Of a stretch of DNA of 64,000 bases, positions 27,907 to 38,616 are shown in pieces. The notes beneath the pieces were generated by a model, which saw only the letters and a program-made list of their open reading frames with translations, had not been told where the DNA came from and ran no database searches. Both the position numbers and the translations under genes were made by a program. The DNA comes from Clostridia bacterium (lineage in GTDB: Bacteria > Bacillota > DAOUPZ01), in NCBI GenBank assembly GCA_030625885.1, contig DAOUPZ010000001.1:62001-126000 (forward strand). Reading direction: 5' to 3'. Position 1 is the first letter of the stretch. Every line of letters begins with the position of its first letter.

Positions 27907-29277
27907 ATGCTTATAAAAAAACTAGATACCAAACTAAATAGTTTTGAGCTATACGCGCTTTTCAAGGATAAACCGTATAGTTTCTTTCTAGACAGTGGCA
28001 TGGATTATAGTAAACTGGGTCAATATTCATTTATAGGATTTGATCCCTTTTTGACATTTCGAAGTAAAAATGACAAGATAGCTATTAGCAAGAACGGAGA
28101 AACATCAACGTATTGTGGCGATCCATTTAAGGAATTCAAAAAGATTTTCTCGGAATATAAGATAGAATACCATTCGGATATCCCATTTATAGGGGGGGCA
28201 GTGGGGTATTGGGGATATGATATGTGCCATCATATCGAAAATCTTCCAAGAACCGCTGTTGATGATGTCAATATACCGGATTGTTTTTGGGGACTATACG
28301 ACGGCATCATAGTAATTGACCACCGAAATGAAGAGGTATATATTGCTTCTCTGGGAATAAAGGACTTGGATGAGAAGGTGATAGGAAAAATTGAATCTTA
28401 TATCCAAAAAGAAGAGAAAAAAGGGGTTGAAATAAGTGACACCCATTCTAAAAAGTCTATTTATAGAGGCGCTAATTTCGAAAAGCAAGAATATATAAAA
28501 GCGATCAATAAGATAAAGGATTATATAAAAGCAGGCGATATATATCAAGCGAATATGACCCAGAGATTTGAGTATGAAACAGAATATTCTTCTTTTGAAT
28601 TATATTCAAAATTAAGACGTATAAACCCAGCTCCGTTTGCCAGCTTTATTGACTTTGGAGAAGGGCAAATTGTTAGCAGCTCACCAGAAAGGTTTATAAG
28701 GATCAGGGATAAAGTGATAGAAACAAGACCCATAAAGGGCACAAGGCCGAGAGGTAAAACGCCTGAGGAGGACATTGCAAATAAAGAAGTACTTTTATCA
28801 AGTGAGAAGGATAAAGCAGAGCTTTTAATGATTGTTGACCTTGAAAGAAATGATTTGGGTAAGGTTTGTAAGACGGGAAGTGTAAAGGTTACAGAACTTT
28901 TTCATTTAGAAATGTACGCCACTGTTTATCACCTGGTTTCTACTGTTGTTGGAGAACTTAGAGCGGATTACGACACAATTGACTGTATTAAGAATGTGTT
29001 TCCGGGTGGTTCCATAACAGGGGCTCCAAAGATAAGGGCCATGGAAATAATAGATGAGTTAGAGCCTACACAGAGGAATATTTATACAGGTTCAATAGGA
29101 TATGTAGGTTTTAATGGAGATGCAGATCTAAATATCGTAATAAGAACCATTGTGTGTAAGAACGAAAGCGCCTATTTTCAAGTAGGAGGGGGGATCGTCT
29201 GGGATTCTGATCCTGAACTTGAGTACGAGGAGACACTTCACAAAGCAAGGGCACTGATTGAAGCATTAAAAAGCTAG
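27907..29277 (+). CDS. pabB: Aminodeoxychorismate synthase component I
   Basis: AGDIYQANMTQRFE, PIKGTRPRGKTPEED, FPGGSITGAPKIRAMEIIDELEP; next to pabA and pabC. Confidence 0.93.
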   Translation: MLIKKLDTKLNSFELYALFKDKPYSFFLDSGMDYSKLGQYSFIGFDPFLTFRSKNDKIAISKNGETSTYCGDPFKEFKKIFSEYKIEYHSDIPFIGGAVGYWGYDMCHHIENLPRTAVDDVNIPDCFWGLYDGIIVIDHRNEEVYIASLGIKDLDEKVIGKIESYIQKEEKKGVEISDTHSKKSIYRGANFEKQEYIKAINKIKDYIKAGDIYQANMTQRFEYETEYSSFELYSKLRRINPAPFASFIDFGEGQIVSSSPERFIRIRDKVIETRPIKGTRPRGKTPEEDIANKEVLLSSEKDKAELLMIVDLERNDLGKVCKTGSVKVTELFHLEMYATVYHLVSTVVGELRADYDTIDCIKNVFPGGSITGAPKIRAMEIIDELEPTQRNIYTGSIGYVGFNGDADLNIVIRTIVCKNESAYFQVGGGIVWDSDPELEYEETLHKARALIEALKS

Positions 29278-29298
29278 TATAGGTAAGGAGATGGTACT

Positions 29299-30111
29299 TT
29301 GAAGGTTTGGTTAAACGGGGATGTTGTTCCTGCGGACGAGGCCATGATCAGTCCAATGGGCGGAGGATTTATGTACGGTTATGGTATTTTTGAAACCGTG
29401 AAGGTCTATCGCCAAAAAATTGTTTTTATGGAGGAACATTTTAAAAGACTTAGATGGAGCTGTAAGGTGCTGGAGATGGAACTTAAATATGAGGATCATG
29501 AAATAGAATTGAATTGCAAGGAGTTAGTAAGAATTAATGAAATTGAAAATGGCGCATTAAAAATTGTATATGCTATGGATCATGGTGGATACAGTTTGCT
29601 TATTACCAATAGCAGTAGAGTATATGAAAAGGAGGCCTATGAAAGAGGATTCAGGCTTTGTTTGGCTAGATCCAGAAAAAATCCTTATTCAAAGATAGTC
29701 AGTATTAAATCTACAAATTATATTGAAAATATGCTAGAGAGACAGAATGCCATAATAAGTGGATATGACGAGAGCGTATTCTTGAATGTGAATGGAAAGC
29801 TCAGCGAGGGATCTATTTCCAATGTTTTTTTTGTAAAAGACGAAAAAATTTATACACCTTCTGTTGATTGCGGGATATTACCGGGAATAGCCAGGGAAAA
29901 GGTTATGTTGGTTATTAAGGAATTAAAAATGGATATGATATCAGACGCATTTGAAATTTCGTTATTTATGGATGCAGATGAAATTTTTGTGACAAATTCT
30001 CTTATGGATATTATGCCTGTATCTCAAGTGGAATCTAAGAAACTTGATATGAATAAAAATAGTATCACTAGAGCGTTGATGGATGAATATAAAAGGCAGT
30101 ATTATGAATGA
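29299..30111 (+). CDS. pabC: Aminodeoxychorismate lyase (class IV aminotransferase)
   Basis: GGGFMYGYGIFETVKVYRQKIVFMEEHFKRL, KSTNYIENML, SEGSISNVFFVKD. Confidence 0.9.
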   Translation: MKVWLNGDVVPADEAMISPMGGGFMYGYGIFETVKVYRQKIVFMEEHFKRLRWSCKVLEMELKYEDHEIELNCKELVRINEIENGALKIVYAMDHGGYSLLITNSSRVYEKEAYERGFRLCLARSRKNPYSKIVSIKSTNYIENMLERQNAIISGYDESVFLNVNGKLSEGSISNVFFVKDEKIYTPSVDCGILPGIAREKVMLVIKELKMDMISDAFEISLFMDADEIFVTNSLMDIMPVSQVESKKLDMNKNSITRALMDEYKRQYYE

Positions 30112-30145
30112 GACAAGGTGATGATCTTCTTTGTCTCATTTGATT
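30107..30145 (+). terminator. Terminator after pabC
   Basis: aatgagacaaggtgatgatcttctttgtctcatttgattttt. Confidence 0.7.
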
Positions 30146-30276
30146 TTTAATGATACTGGAGGGGTGTTCTTTCTATTGCTTTATAACTTAAAAAAATCTA
30201 ATTCTAAAAGTAAATTTAGTAAAACCACATTTCAATACGTGATATAATCTAAAAAGACATAAATATTTATGCAAAC

Positions 30277-30371
30277 TATATAAATTGCATTAAAGTTTTT
30301 ACATTCAGAATTGTCCCCATCTTTCCTTCGCTTTTCCTGCAATGTAAGTTCTTTATTGCATGACATATAAT
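30277..30371 (-). repeat. MITE-like repeat family R2, copy C (internally deleted, reverse orientation)
   Basis: Reverse complement: TGCAATAAAGAACTTACATTGCAGGAAAAGCGAAGGAAAGATGGGGACAATTCTGAATGTAAAAACTTTAATGC; lacks the CCACGAGG...TGTCCCC half. Confidence 0.8.
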
Positions 30372-30405
30372 AGCAACCTAAATTTATTTAATGACAGGTG
30401 ATTGA

Positions 30406-32700
30406 ATGAGTGATTTTATAAAAATTTCGGTGAGAGCCTTGGTAGAGTTTGTTTTGAGAAGCGGTAGCATTGATACAACCTTTAAAGGGAGCAGTGTGCT
30501 TTTGGAGGGGATTAAAGCGCATCAGAAGGTACAAAAAAAACAAGATAAAACATATAAAAAAGAAGTGCAGCTTAAAACAATAATAGACTATAAAAGCTAT
30601 TGCTTTCATATAGAAGGCCGTTGTGACGGAATTATTGCAGCAGATGAAATAACAATAGACGAGATTAAGTCTACGTCAAAGGGTTTGGAGCATGTTGAGG
30701 AAAATCATAATCCTGTTCACTGGGCTCAGGCCAAATTGTATGGCTATATGTATGGCAAAGAAAATAATTTAGAACAATTATATATCCAGCTTACTTATGT
30801 CGATATCGATACGGAAGAAGAGAAAATATTTAAGAAAAGATTTACAATGTGTGAATTGGAAACGTTTATATATCATTTACTAGACGGATATATTGAGTTT
30901 GCTTCATTAAAAGTAGAATTATTTAATAAAAGAAATCGCTCTATAAAAGAATTGGAATTTCCTTTCGAAAAATATCGCAAAGGTCAGCGAGAATTGGCTG
31001 TAGCTGTATATAGATCTATATTAGACGAAAAAAGATTATTTGCAAAAGCGCCAACGGGTATAGGGAAAACAATATCTACTGTTTTTCCTTCGGTAAAAGC
31101 ATTGGGCGAAGGGAAAATAGATAAGATCATATATCTTACGGCTAAGACCATAACCCGGACGGTAGCTGAAGAAACCTTTTCTATTTTAAGAGAAAAAGGG
31201 TTAAATATTAAAGTTGTAACCATTACGGCAAAGGAAAAAGTGTGTTTTAAAGATGAGGTAAATTGCAGTAAAGATTATTGCGAATATGCACATGGTTATT
31301 TTGATCGATTAAATGGTGCTATGATAGATATATTAAAAAATGAAGATCAATTAAATAGGTTCATTATTGAATCATATGCAATAAAACATAAAATTTGTCC
31401 CTTTGAATTTTCACTGGATTTAGCATTATTAGTTGATGGTATCATATGTGATTATAACTATGTGTTTGATCCTAGAGCATCACTCAAAAGATTTACAGAT
31501 GAAAACAAGAAAAATAATATAATTTTAATTGATGAAGCACATAATTTGGTTGATAGGGCGAGAGATATGTTCTCGGGGACTTTATTTAAGTCTATTTTTT
31601 TGGATGTTAAAAGAGTATTTAAGGCTAAAGATAAAGAAATTTATAAATCTTTGAATAAACTGAATTCATTTATGTTGAAGCTTAAAAAAGAATGTAATGA
31701 AGCACCTTTTATAATGAATAAAGATAAACCTAAAGAAATCTCTGTGTTTCTTAATCATTTTGTCTCAGCAGCAGAGAGATGGCTGACCAGGAATCCCAAA
31801 AAAGAAGGATATAATGAATTGTTGGATTTGTACTTTGAATGTACTTCTTTTGCAAAAATATTACAGCTATATGATGAACGTTTTATAACCTATGTAGAAA
31901 AAGATAACAAGGAGGTGACCTTAAAACTTTTTTGCCTGGATCCTTCTTTTTTATTACATGAGATTACAAGAAACTATAAAGCAAGTGTATTTTTTTCAGC
32001 GACACTCATACCTTTGGCCTATTTTAAGGAGATACTAGGGGGAGACAATGATGATTATACAATTGTTCTAAAGTCGCCATTTAATAGAGACCATTTAAAG
32101 ATTTATATCTCTGATTTATCAACTCGATATAAAGACCGGGAGGGAACCAGTTCATATTTAGTGGAAAAGATATCTAAAATAGCAAATAAAAATCCTGGAA
32201 ATTATCTCGTGTTCTTTCCATCTTATAAGTATATGAACCAGATTTATGAAATGTTTATAGGTGAAAATATAAATATGAACACCATCATACAGTCTGCAAA
32301 TATGCTTGAGGAAGAACGAGAAGATTTTCTAGCCCAATTTAAAGAGAATAACAAAGATACGTTGGTTGGATTTGCTGTATTAGGGGGTGTGTTCTCTGAA
32401 GGGGTTGATTTGAAAGGAGATCGGTTGAATGGTGTTATTGTGGTAGGTGTGGGGTTGCCTCAGATATGTTTGGAAAGAAATATTATAAAAGATTATTATT
32501 GTTCTATTGATAAAAGCGGCTATGACTATGCGTATGTTTATCCGGGAATGAACAAGGTCTTACAAGCGGGTGGGAGATTGATCAGGACTGAACATGATCG
32601 AGGAATTTTGGTGTTAATTGATGATCGGTTTTTATATAAAAAATATCAGGCCATGTTCCCTGATGAGTGGAAGCATTTTGAAGTTATAAAGAATAATTAG
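30406..32700 (+). CDS. DinG/XPD-type (COG1199) ATP-dependent helicase with probable N-terminal PD-(D/E)XK nuclease domain
   Basis: N-term HIEGRCDGIIAADEITIDEIKST...HWAQAKLYGYMY; Walker A KAPTGIGKTIST; Fe-S Cys (VCFKDEVNCSKDYCEYA...KICPFE); DEAH box; GGRLIRTEHDRG. Confidence 0.88.
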   Translation: MSDFIKISVRALVEFVLRSGSIDTTFKGSSVLLEGIKAHQKVQKKQDKTYKKEVQLKTIIDYKSYCFHIEGRCDGIIAADEITIDEIKSTSKGLEHVEENHNPVHWAQAKLYGYMYGKENNLEQLYIQLTYVDIDTEEEKIFKKRFTMCELETFIYHLLDGYIEFASLKVELFNKRNRSIKELEFPFEKYRKGQRELAVAVYRSILDEKRLFAKAPTGIGKTISTVFPSVKALGEGKIDKIIYLTAKTITRTVAEETFSILREKGLNIKVVTITAKEKVCFKDEVNCSKDYCEYAHGYFDRLNGAMIDILKNEDQLNRFIIESYAIKHKICPFEFSLDLALLVDGIICDYNYVFDPRASLKRFTDENKKNNIILIDEAHNLVDRARDMFSGTLFKSIFLDVKRVFKAKDKEIYKSLNKLNSFMLKLKKECNEAPFIMNKDKPKEISVFLNHFVSAAERWLTRNPKKEGYNELLDLYFECTSFAKILQLYDERFITYVEKDNKEVTLKLFCLDPSFLLHEITRNYKASVFFSATLIPLAYFKEILGGDNDDYTIVLKSPFNRDHLKIYISDLSTRYKDREGTSSYLVEKISKIANKNPGNYLVFFPSYKYMNQIYEMFIGENINMNTIIQSANMLEEEREDFLAQFKENNKDTLVGFAVLGGVFSEGVDLKGDRLNGVIVVGVGLPQICLERNIIKDYYCSIDKSGYDYAYVYPGMNKVLQAGGRLIRTEHDRGILVLIDDRFLYKKYQAMFPDEWKHFEVIKNN

Positions 32701-32782
32701 GCATATGAAAGAAATTAATAAGCCAAAAATACGACGGATATTTTGTATCAGACTGGCTTGTTATTTTTTTGAATATGCCTTA
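32698..32782 (-). repeat. Dispersed palindromic repeat, family R1, short copy
   Basis: Reverse complement: TAAGGCATATTCAAAAAAATAACAAGCCAGTCTGATACAAAATATCCGTCGTATTTTTGGCTTATTAATTTCTTTCATATGCCTA; matches both ends and core of 12590-12752. Confidence 0.85.
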
Positions 32783-32785
32783 GAT

Positions 32786-32828
32786 GAGGCGTAGAATATT
32801 CCTTGCTTAGAGGAATATTCTACGCCTC
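32786..32828. terminator. Bidirectional terminator
   Basis: Perfect 18-bp stem gaggcgtagaatattcct / aggaatattctacgcctc. Confidence 0.85.
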
Positions 32829-32841
32829 TAATTATTTATTT

Positions 32842-34857
32842 TTAAATCTTAAATTTATTTACTTCATTTTTAAGTAAATTAGCTATTTTTTTAAGTTCTT
32901 CAACTGTTTGTGCCATTGTTTCTATCGTTGCTGTTTGTTCTTCAACGGAAGCAGAAACCTCCTCAGTTGATGCTGCTGATTGCTGGGCAATGGCTGCAAT
33001 TCCTTGAATATTTTCTATGACCACGTCTTTTTCGGAATCAACTTTCTGAACGCTTTGTATTAAATCATCGATTTCTGCAATTGTTTCTTCTATGGCTTGC
33101 ATGATTTGGTTAAATCCTTCGATCGTCTCTTTAACGGCTGCTTGACTTTCACTACCAAGGGCATTGGCGTGATCCATATTGTTTTTGGTAGTAGAGATTT
33201 CTTTTTGTATTTCATTGATAATGGTTTCGATTTCTTTTGTAGAAACGGCCGTTTGTTCAGCTAGTTTGCGTATTTCATCCGCTACAACCGCAAAACCTCT
33301 TCCTGACTCACCTGCTCGTGCTGCTTCAATGGCAGCATTTAAAGCCAGTAAATTAGTCTGATCAGCTACGGATTGAATGGCATTAACAATTTGGTTGATT
33401 GAAGTTGATTTTTCTGCTAATTGTTCAACATTATTCGTTACCTGTTGATTAATTTCTGTATTTTGTGAAAACTTATCTGATAAATAATTAAATGTTTTTA
33501 ATCCTTCCTGGCTGAGCTGATTCATATGATCAGAGTGTTTTTTGGCATTTTGAACGGCTTGATTCATTAAATTGATTTCACTACCGAATAGAATTAATTT
33601 TTCAGAGCTTTTACTTGCTTCACTGGCTTGTTCTGAAGCGCCTGTTGCCAACTCTTCTACAGCCTTGGAAACTTCACTGATGGAAGAAGTTGTTTCTTTT
33701 GCTGCAACGGCTAATGTATTAGCGTTCTCGGCCGTGATATCTGCATTTTGTGTTATATTTTCAATAATATTTCGTAATTTTTCCAAAAATTTATTGAAAT
33801 ATCTACTAAGTTCTCCTATTTCGTCATTGGATTCGATGTTGATTTGTTTTGTCAGATCACCTTCTCCTTCGCTAATTAAAGCAAGTGCTTCATTTAGTTT
33901 TTCAAGGCGTTTGATTTGTCGATTAACCACGAAAAATAAAACAGAGGTTAAAATAATAAGCGCTATTACCGTTGCAAAAATTGTTATATTACGAATATCT
34001 GTTAAAATTTCATTAGAAACTGCAAGGAGTAAGCTATTACCATTAGAGAGATCAGCTAAATAATAAGTTGTCTTTTTTCCTGCAAAAGAATGGCTTAAGC
34101 TCGTAATTTGTTTGCTGGTAAGGGTTTCACTTAATTGTTTTTTCAATTCTGTAGATAACTGATCAATACTTTGAATTTCCTCATCACTTCCCACTAGAAC
34201 TGCCCCGTCAGGGGAAACGACGGCGGAAAAGAGAATTTCGTTACTTAATTGTCCTTTAATTTTCGCTATTAAACTATGGGGTCCTATCTGTGTGTCAAGT
34301 GCTGTGAGCATAGTACCTTCCCGTCCTACTTGAATGATACGAGGACTATCCCATCCTGGTACGCCGACATATTTAAATACTTTTGTATCAATTGTACGTG
34401 TCTGAGCGGGTTGGGCGATGACTTTGTTTTTCCCGGTAATTAAGTTCATGAACTCATAGGCCTGACCATTGGGATCTGCAGAATAATCAAAATCAACATC
34501 GGGGGCAACAGAAGTTAATTCAACACAGCCGTTAGCGTCTGAAATCCAAAATTCATCAATTCCCGATTTTTTAGCAAGTTCAACGAGTTCTGAATAACTG
34601 GTTCCCTTCTTAATTAAAAGTGAGGCCATAGATGCTTGACCAATCATTTCTTTTTCTAATACTTCTTCGACAGTCTTACGCGCCGTGAGTGCATTTTCGA
34701 TGCTTAGACGAACTGTCTCTGTAATAGCCAATCCCTGCAGTTGAAGACTATTTGCAGTTTGTTTGTAAATGTAAGAAGCCATTCCTACTAGTACTAATGT
34801 AATAACGACAACAGTTGGCCATATTATTTTCCACTTTAAAGAATTTCTTTGAAACAT
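32842..34857 (-). CDS. Methyl-accepting chemotaxis protein
   Basis: Periplasmic sensor, HAMP, signalling hairpin [40 protein letters not shown]. Confidence 0.96.
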   Translation of the reverse strand: MFQRNSLKWKIIWPTVVVITLVLVGMASYIYKQTANSLQLQGLAITETVRLSIENALTARKTVEEVLEKEMIGQASMASLLIKKGTSYSELVELAKKSGIDEFWISDANGCVELTSVAPDVDFDYSADPNGQAYEFMNLITGKNKVIAQPAQTRTIDTKVFKYVGVPGWDSPRIIQVGREGTMLTALDTQIGPHSLIAKIKGQLSNEILFSAVVSPDGAVLVGSDEEIQSIDQLSTELKKQLSETLTSKQITSLSHSFAGKKTTYYLADLSNGNSLLLAVSNEILTDIRNITIFATVIALIILTSVLFFVVNRQIKRLEKLNEALALISEGEGDLTKQINIESNDEIGELSRYFNKFLEKLRNIIENITQNADITAENANTLAVAAKETTSSISEVSKAVEELATGASEQASEASKSSEKLILFGSEINLMNQAVQNAKKHSDHMNQLSQEGLKTFNYLSDKFSQNTEINQQVTNNVEQLAEKSTSINQIVNAIQSVADQTNLLALNAAIEAARAGESGRGFAVVADEIRKLAEQTAVSTKEIETIINEIQKEISTTKNNMDHANALGSESQAAVKETIEGFNQIMQAIEETIAEIDDLIQSVQKVDSEKDVVIENIQGIAAIAQQSAASTEEVSASVEEQTATIETMAQTVEELKKIANLLKNEVNKFKI

Positions 34858-35152
34858 TGCTTCTGATCCCCCTTTTTGTGTTTATAAAATTAGATACATC
34901 AAAGAACATATAAATTGCGGGTAATCTTGCAGAGATTAACGGAAAAGCTTAAGAAATTAGTTTTATACTATTGTTAAAATATATATTAATTAATAATAGC
35001 ATAATATTTCATAAGAAATCAAATATATGCTATAATTGATGTTTTATCCATTTACTTCTATCAAAAATCAAGAACAGTATGAACTTGCTTTTTTATGTTA
35101 TACTGTAATTATATCAATTAAACTTTTTCACTAAGATATGGAGATGGTTTGT

Positions 35153-37450
35153 ATGAAAAAATGTTCTGTTTGCAACAAAAACATAGCTGTTGTATTTACA
35201 ACAATTATTGAAAATGGAAAATCTGAAATGAAGGGCTTATGTATAGAATGTGCAAAAAAGATGGGTATTCCGGTTATCGATCAAATTATGCAGCAAACTG
35301 GCATGTCCTCAGAAGATGTTGAAAATTTAACCGAACAGATGAATGAAATGTTTGAAGATATGGATACAGAAGATTTAGATGGCGACAATCTTTTTATGAA
35401 TTTCATCAATGGTTCATTGCCAACAATGAAAGATGGCGATAATAATAAAGATAAAGAAGTAGAAGAAGATAAAGAAGTGTCTTCTTCTACTATTAAGGAC
35501 CAATCAAATGAGAAGGCAGCAACTAAAAAGAAAAAAGGCAAGAAAAAACATTTGGAACTATATGGTGCGAACTTGACGGAAAAAGCGAAGAACAAAGAAG
35601 TTGATAAGATTATTGGAAGGCATAGAGAAATAGATAGAGTGGTACAGATCTTAAATAGACGTACAAAAAACAATCCTATTCTAATTGGTGAACCGGGTGT
35701 GGGGAAGACTGCTATTGCAGAAGGATTGGCAGTGCGAATTGCTGAAAAGCAAGTTCCGGCCAAGTTATTTAATTCTGAGATTTATCTTCTTGATCTGACG
35801 GCGGTTGTAGCGGGTACACAATTTAGAGGACAGTTTGAAGGACGGATGAAATCCATTATTAACGAAGCGAAAGAATGTGGGAACGTTATTTTAGTGATAG
35901 ATGAAGTGCATAACATCATGGGAGCGGGAGAAGTGCATGGCGGGGTTATGAATGCTGCTAATATTTTAAAGCCGGCGCTTGCCCGGGGAGAAATACAGGT
36001 TATTGGAGCAACAACCCTTGAAGAATATCGAAAACATATCGAAAAAGATGCGGCTTTGGAAAGAAGATTCCAACCCGTATTAGTTGAAGAACCGACAGCA
36101 CGGGAAACAATAGAAATTTTAAAAGGCATCAAAAATTATTACGAGGATTATCACAAAGTCAAGATATCAGATGAGGTCATAGAAGGTGCTGTCAATTTAT
36201 CTGAAAGATATATTACTGATCGATATTTGCCTGATAAGGCAATAGATGTGATTGACGAAGCAGGCTCGAGAGCAAATTTAAAAAACCAAGGGCTTGTAGA
36301 ATTAGAAGCTTTGAAAGAAGAACTTAAAAAAATCCAGTATGAGAAATCAACTGCTTCTGCTAATGATCATTATGAAAAAGTCGCCCAATGTAAAATGCAA
36401 GAGTGCAAAATCCATGAAAAGATTGAAGAAATGGAGAAAAACTGTTGTGAGGTACAGATTACAGTCGATGATATTGCATTTGTGATTGAATCCTGGACCA
36501 AGATACCTGTACAAAAAATTACAGAAGCGGAAGCGCAAAAACTATTAAATTTGGAAGAGCGATTGCATAAACGAATTATAGGTCAGAATCAAGCGATTGT
36601 AAGCTTATCAAGGGCGATACGGCGCAATCGTTCAGGGTTTCGTAAGAAGAAAAAGCCGTCTTCATTTATTTTTGTAGGCCCTACGGGAGTAGGAAAAACA
36701 GAACTTGTAAAGACTTTGGCGTATGAACTTTTTGGCAGTGAAGAAGCAATGATTCGCTTTGATATGTCAGAATATATGGAAAAACACACCGTTTCTAAGT
36801 TAATTGGCGCACCTCCTGGATATGTAGGGTATGACCAGGGCGGACAGTTGACGGAAAAGGTAAGACGAAAACCTTATTCGGTTATTCTTTTAGATGAAAT
36901 TGAAAAAGCACATCCGGATGTATTCAATATGTTACTACAAATTCTTGAAGATGGAAGACTAACGGATAGCCAAGGGAGAACGGTATTTTTTGAAAATACT
37001 GTGATTGTTATGACATCTAATGCAGGTACGCACTTAAAATCCACTGGAATTGGTTTTGCAAAAAATGATGGATATGCTGCTTTAGAAAGCCGCGTACAAG
37101 AAGTATTAAAAGGCATTTTCAGACCTGAATTTTTAAATAGAGTGGATGAAACCATTGTATTTACCTACCTCATGAAGGAAGAGCTTCGTCGAATTATTGA
37201 TTTAATGCTTAAAGAAGTCATTGATGAGGGAAAAGAAAAGTCAGTGAATATAGAGATTTCAGATGAGGTAAAAGCGTTTATATTAAAAGAAGGCTATGAT
37301 GAACAATACGGGGCACGGCCGTTAAGAAGAACTATTCAAAGATATGTGGAAGATGAAATCGCTGAACAGTATCTTAAAAATAATTTCAGAGAAGGTGCAA
37401 ATATTAAAGTCGATTTGCAAGAAGGAAAGATTGTATTAGAAACGATGTAA
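35153..37450 (+). CDS. ClpE/ClpC-like ATP-dependent Clp protease ATP-binding subunit with N-terminal zinc finger
   Basis: N-term CSVCNKN...LCIECAKK four-Cys motif; two AAA+ modules (GEPGVGKTAIAEG; GPTGVGKTELVKTLA); ClpC-type core. Confidence 0.9.
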   Translation: MKKCSVCNKNIAVVFTTIIENGKSEMKGLCIECAKKMGIPVIDQIMQQTGMSSEDVENLTEQMNEMFEDMDTEDLDGDNLFMNFINGSLPTMKDGDNNKDKEVEEDKEVSSSTIKDQSNEKAATKKKKGKKKHLELYGANLTEKAKNKEVDKIIGRHREIDRVVQILNRRTKNNPILIGEPGVGKTAIAEGLAVRIAEKQVPAKLFNSEIYLLDLTAVVAGTQFRGQFEGRMKSIINEAKECGNVILVIDEVHNIMGAGEVHGGVMNAANILKPALARGEIQVIGATTLEEYRKHIEKDAALERRFQPVLVEEPTARETIEILKGIKNYYEDYHKVKISDEVIEGAVNLSERYITDRYLPDKAIDVIDEAGSRANLKNQGLVELEALKEELKKIQYEKSTASANDHYEKVAQCKMQECKIHEKIEEMEKNCCEVQITVDDIAFVIESWTKIPVQKITEAEAQKLLNLEERLHKRIIGQNQAIVSLSRAIRRNRSGFRKKKKPSSFIFVGPTGVGKTELVKTLAYELFGSEEAMIRFDMSEYMEKHTVSKLIGAPPGYVGYDQGGQLTEKVRRKPYSVILLDEIEKAHPDVFNMLLQILEDGRLTDSQGRTVFFENTVIVMTSNAGTHLKSTGIGFAKNDGYAALESRVQEVLKGIFRPEFLNRVDETIVFTYLMKEELRRIIDLMLKEVIDEGKEKSVNIEISDEVKAFILKEGYDEQYGARPLRRTIQRYVEDEIAEQYLKNNFREGANIKVDLQEGKIVLETM

Positions 37451-37462
37451 AGTTCATCAATA

Positions 37463-37505
37463 ACAATGGGGGGACATCTGGTTTTAAGGGATGTCCCCAT
37501 TGTTT
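37463..37505. terminator. Terminator between convergent genes
   Basis: aatggggggacatctggttttaagggatgtccccattgtttt. Confidence 0.75.
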
Positions 37506-38488
37506 TAGAAATCACAAAACGTCATACTCGTAGGTTTAAACATTATGTTTTGGGGAATCCCCTTCAGCCATGAAGAAATATTTTCAAAAGTAATCGATGC
37601 TCTTCTTTCCATAGACTCATCTGTTGCGAAGGCAACATGAGGTGTAAGGTATGTGTTTTTGGCGTTCAACAATGGATGATTTGATGGTATGGGCGGTTCC
37701 ATTTCAAACACATCAATACCTGCCCCACCAAGCTTATCATTATTTAATGCTTCAGCAAGCGCTGTGCTGTCAATGACAGCACCTCTTGCAGCATTTATTA
37801 GGATGCTGGTTGGTTTCATTAATGCAATTCTTTCTTTGCTCATAAGCATTTCTGTTTCTTCCGTTAGAGGGGTATGAAGCGTGACAATATCACTTTTCTC
37901 AAGAAGGTTTTCTAGAGTTACATAGGTAACCCCTACGTCTTGAGCTTCTTTATTTTCATGTCTGTCATAGCCTAATAATTTACAATTAAAAGCTTTTGAT
38001 ATTCTGGCAACAGTGGTTCCGATGGCGCCTGTGCCGATGATACCAACTGTTTTATTGTAGAGTTCATTGCCTACTAAGCCTGCTTTGGTGCCATTATTTC
38101 TAGTTGCCTGATGACAGGGAACGATCTTTCTTAATGTAGAGAGCATGAGACCAAAAGTGAGTTCGGCAACGGCGTAAGTACAATAACCGGCAGCGTTGGA
38201 AATAAGAATATTATTTTCTTCACATGCGTTTACATCAACGTGATCAATACCTGTAAATGCAACGGATATCATTTTAAGATGAGGGCAGGCACTTATTACA
38301 TTACCTCCAAGAGGAGAATTGGCGATAATAAGTACATCGGCTTCTGAAGCTCTGGAAATAAGTTCTTTCTTGTCTTGAATTTTATTTAAACAAGGTACAA
38401 ATTCATGGCCTGCATCTATAAATGGTTTTGCAAGCTTACTTAGGGTTTCTTTACTTACACCTAAGGGTTCTAACATTACAATTTGCAT
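37505..38488 (-). CDS. D-isomer-specific 2-hydroxyacid dehydrogenase
   Basis: TVGIIGTGAIGTTVARISKAFNCKLLGYDRH, LINAARGAVIDSTALAEAL, DVFEMEPP. Confidence 0.93.
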   Translation of the reverse strand: MQIVMLEPLGVSKETLSKLAKPFIDAGHEFVPCLNKIQDKKELISRASEADVLIIANSPLGGNVISACPHLKMISVAFTGIDHVDVNACEENNILISNAAGYCTYAVAELTFGLMLSTLRKIVPCHQATRNNGTKAGLVGNELYNKTVGIIGTGAIGTTVARISKAFNCKLLGYDRHENKEAQDVGVTYVTLENLLEKSDIVTLHTPLTEETEMLMSKERIALMKPTSILINAARGAVIDSTALAEALNNDKLGGAGIDVFEMEPPIPSNHPLLNAKNTYLTPHVAFATDESMERRASITFENISSWLKGIPQNIMFKPTSMTFCDF

Positions 38489-38535
38489 TAATAAACACTC
38501 CTTTTATGCACTGATTGAATTAAGTGAAATTGAAC

Positions 38536-38616
38536 TTTATATAATGCAATAAAGAAATTTACATTGCGGGTTTGCAAGAGCAATTTTAAATGCAAAATCT
38601 TTATTGTAAAGCATAA
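38536..38616 (+). repeat. MITE-like repeat family R2, copy D (internally deleted)
   Basis: tttatataatgcaataaagaaatttacattgcgggtttgcaagagcaattttaaatgcaaaatctttattgtaaagcata; both ends match copy A, core absent. Confidence 0.8.

Noticed and set aside
27318-30111. trpEG-type tryptophan operon
   Set aside because: Linked class IV aminotransferase (pabC-like) and no other trp genes fit folate (pabABC) better.
33179-34063. Plus-strand ORFs opposite the MCP gene
   Set aside because: Shadow ORFs of a clear methyl-accepting chemotaxis protein.
35281-36132. Minus-strand ORFs opposite the ClpE-like gene
   Set aside because: Ser/Ile-rich shadow ORFs of a conserved AAA+ gene.
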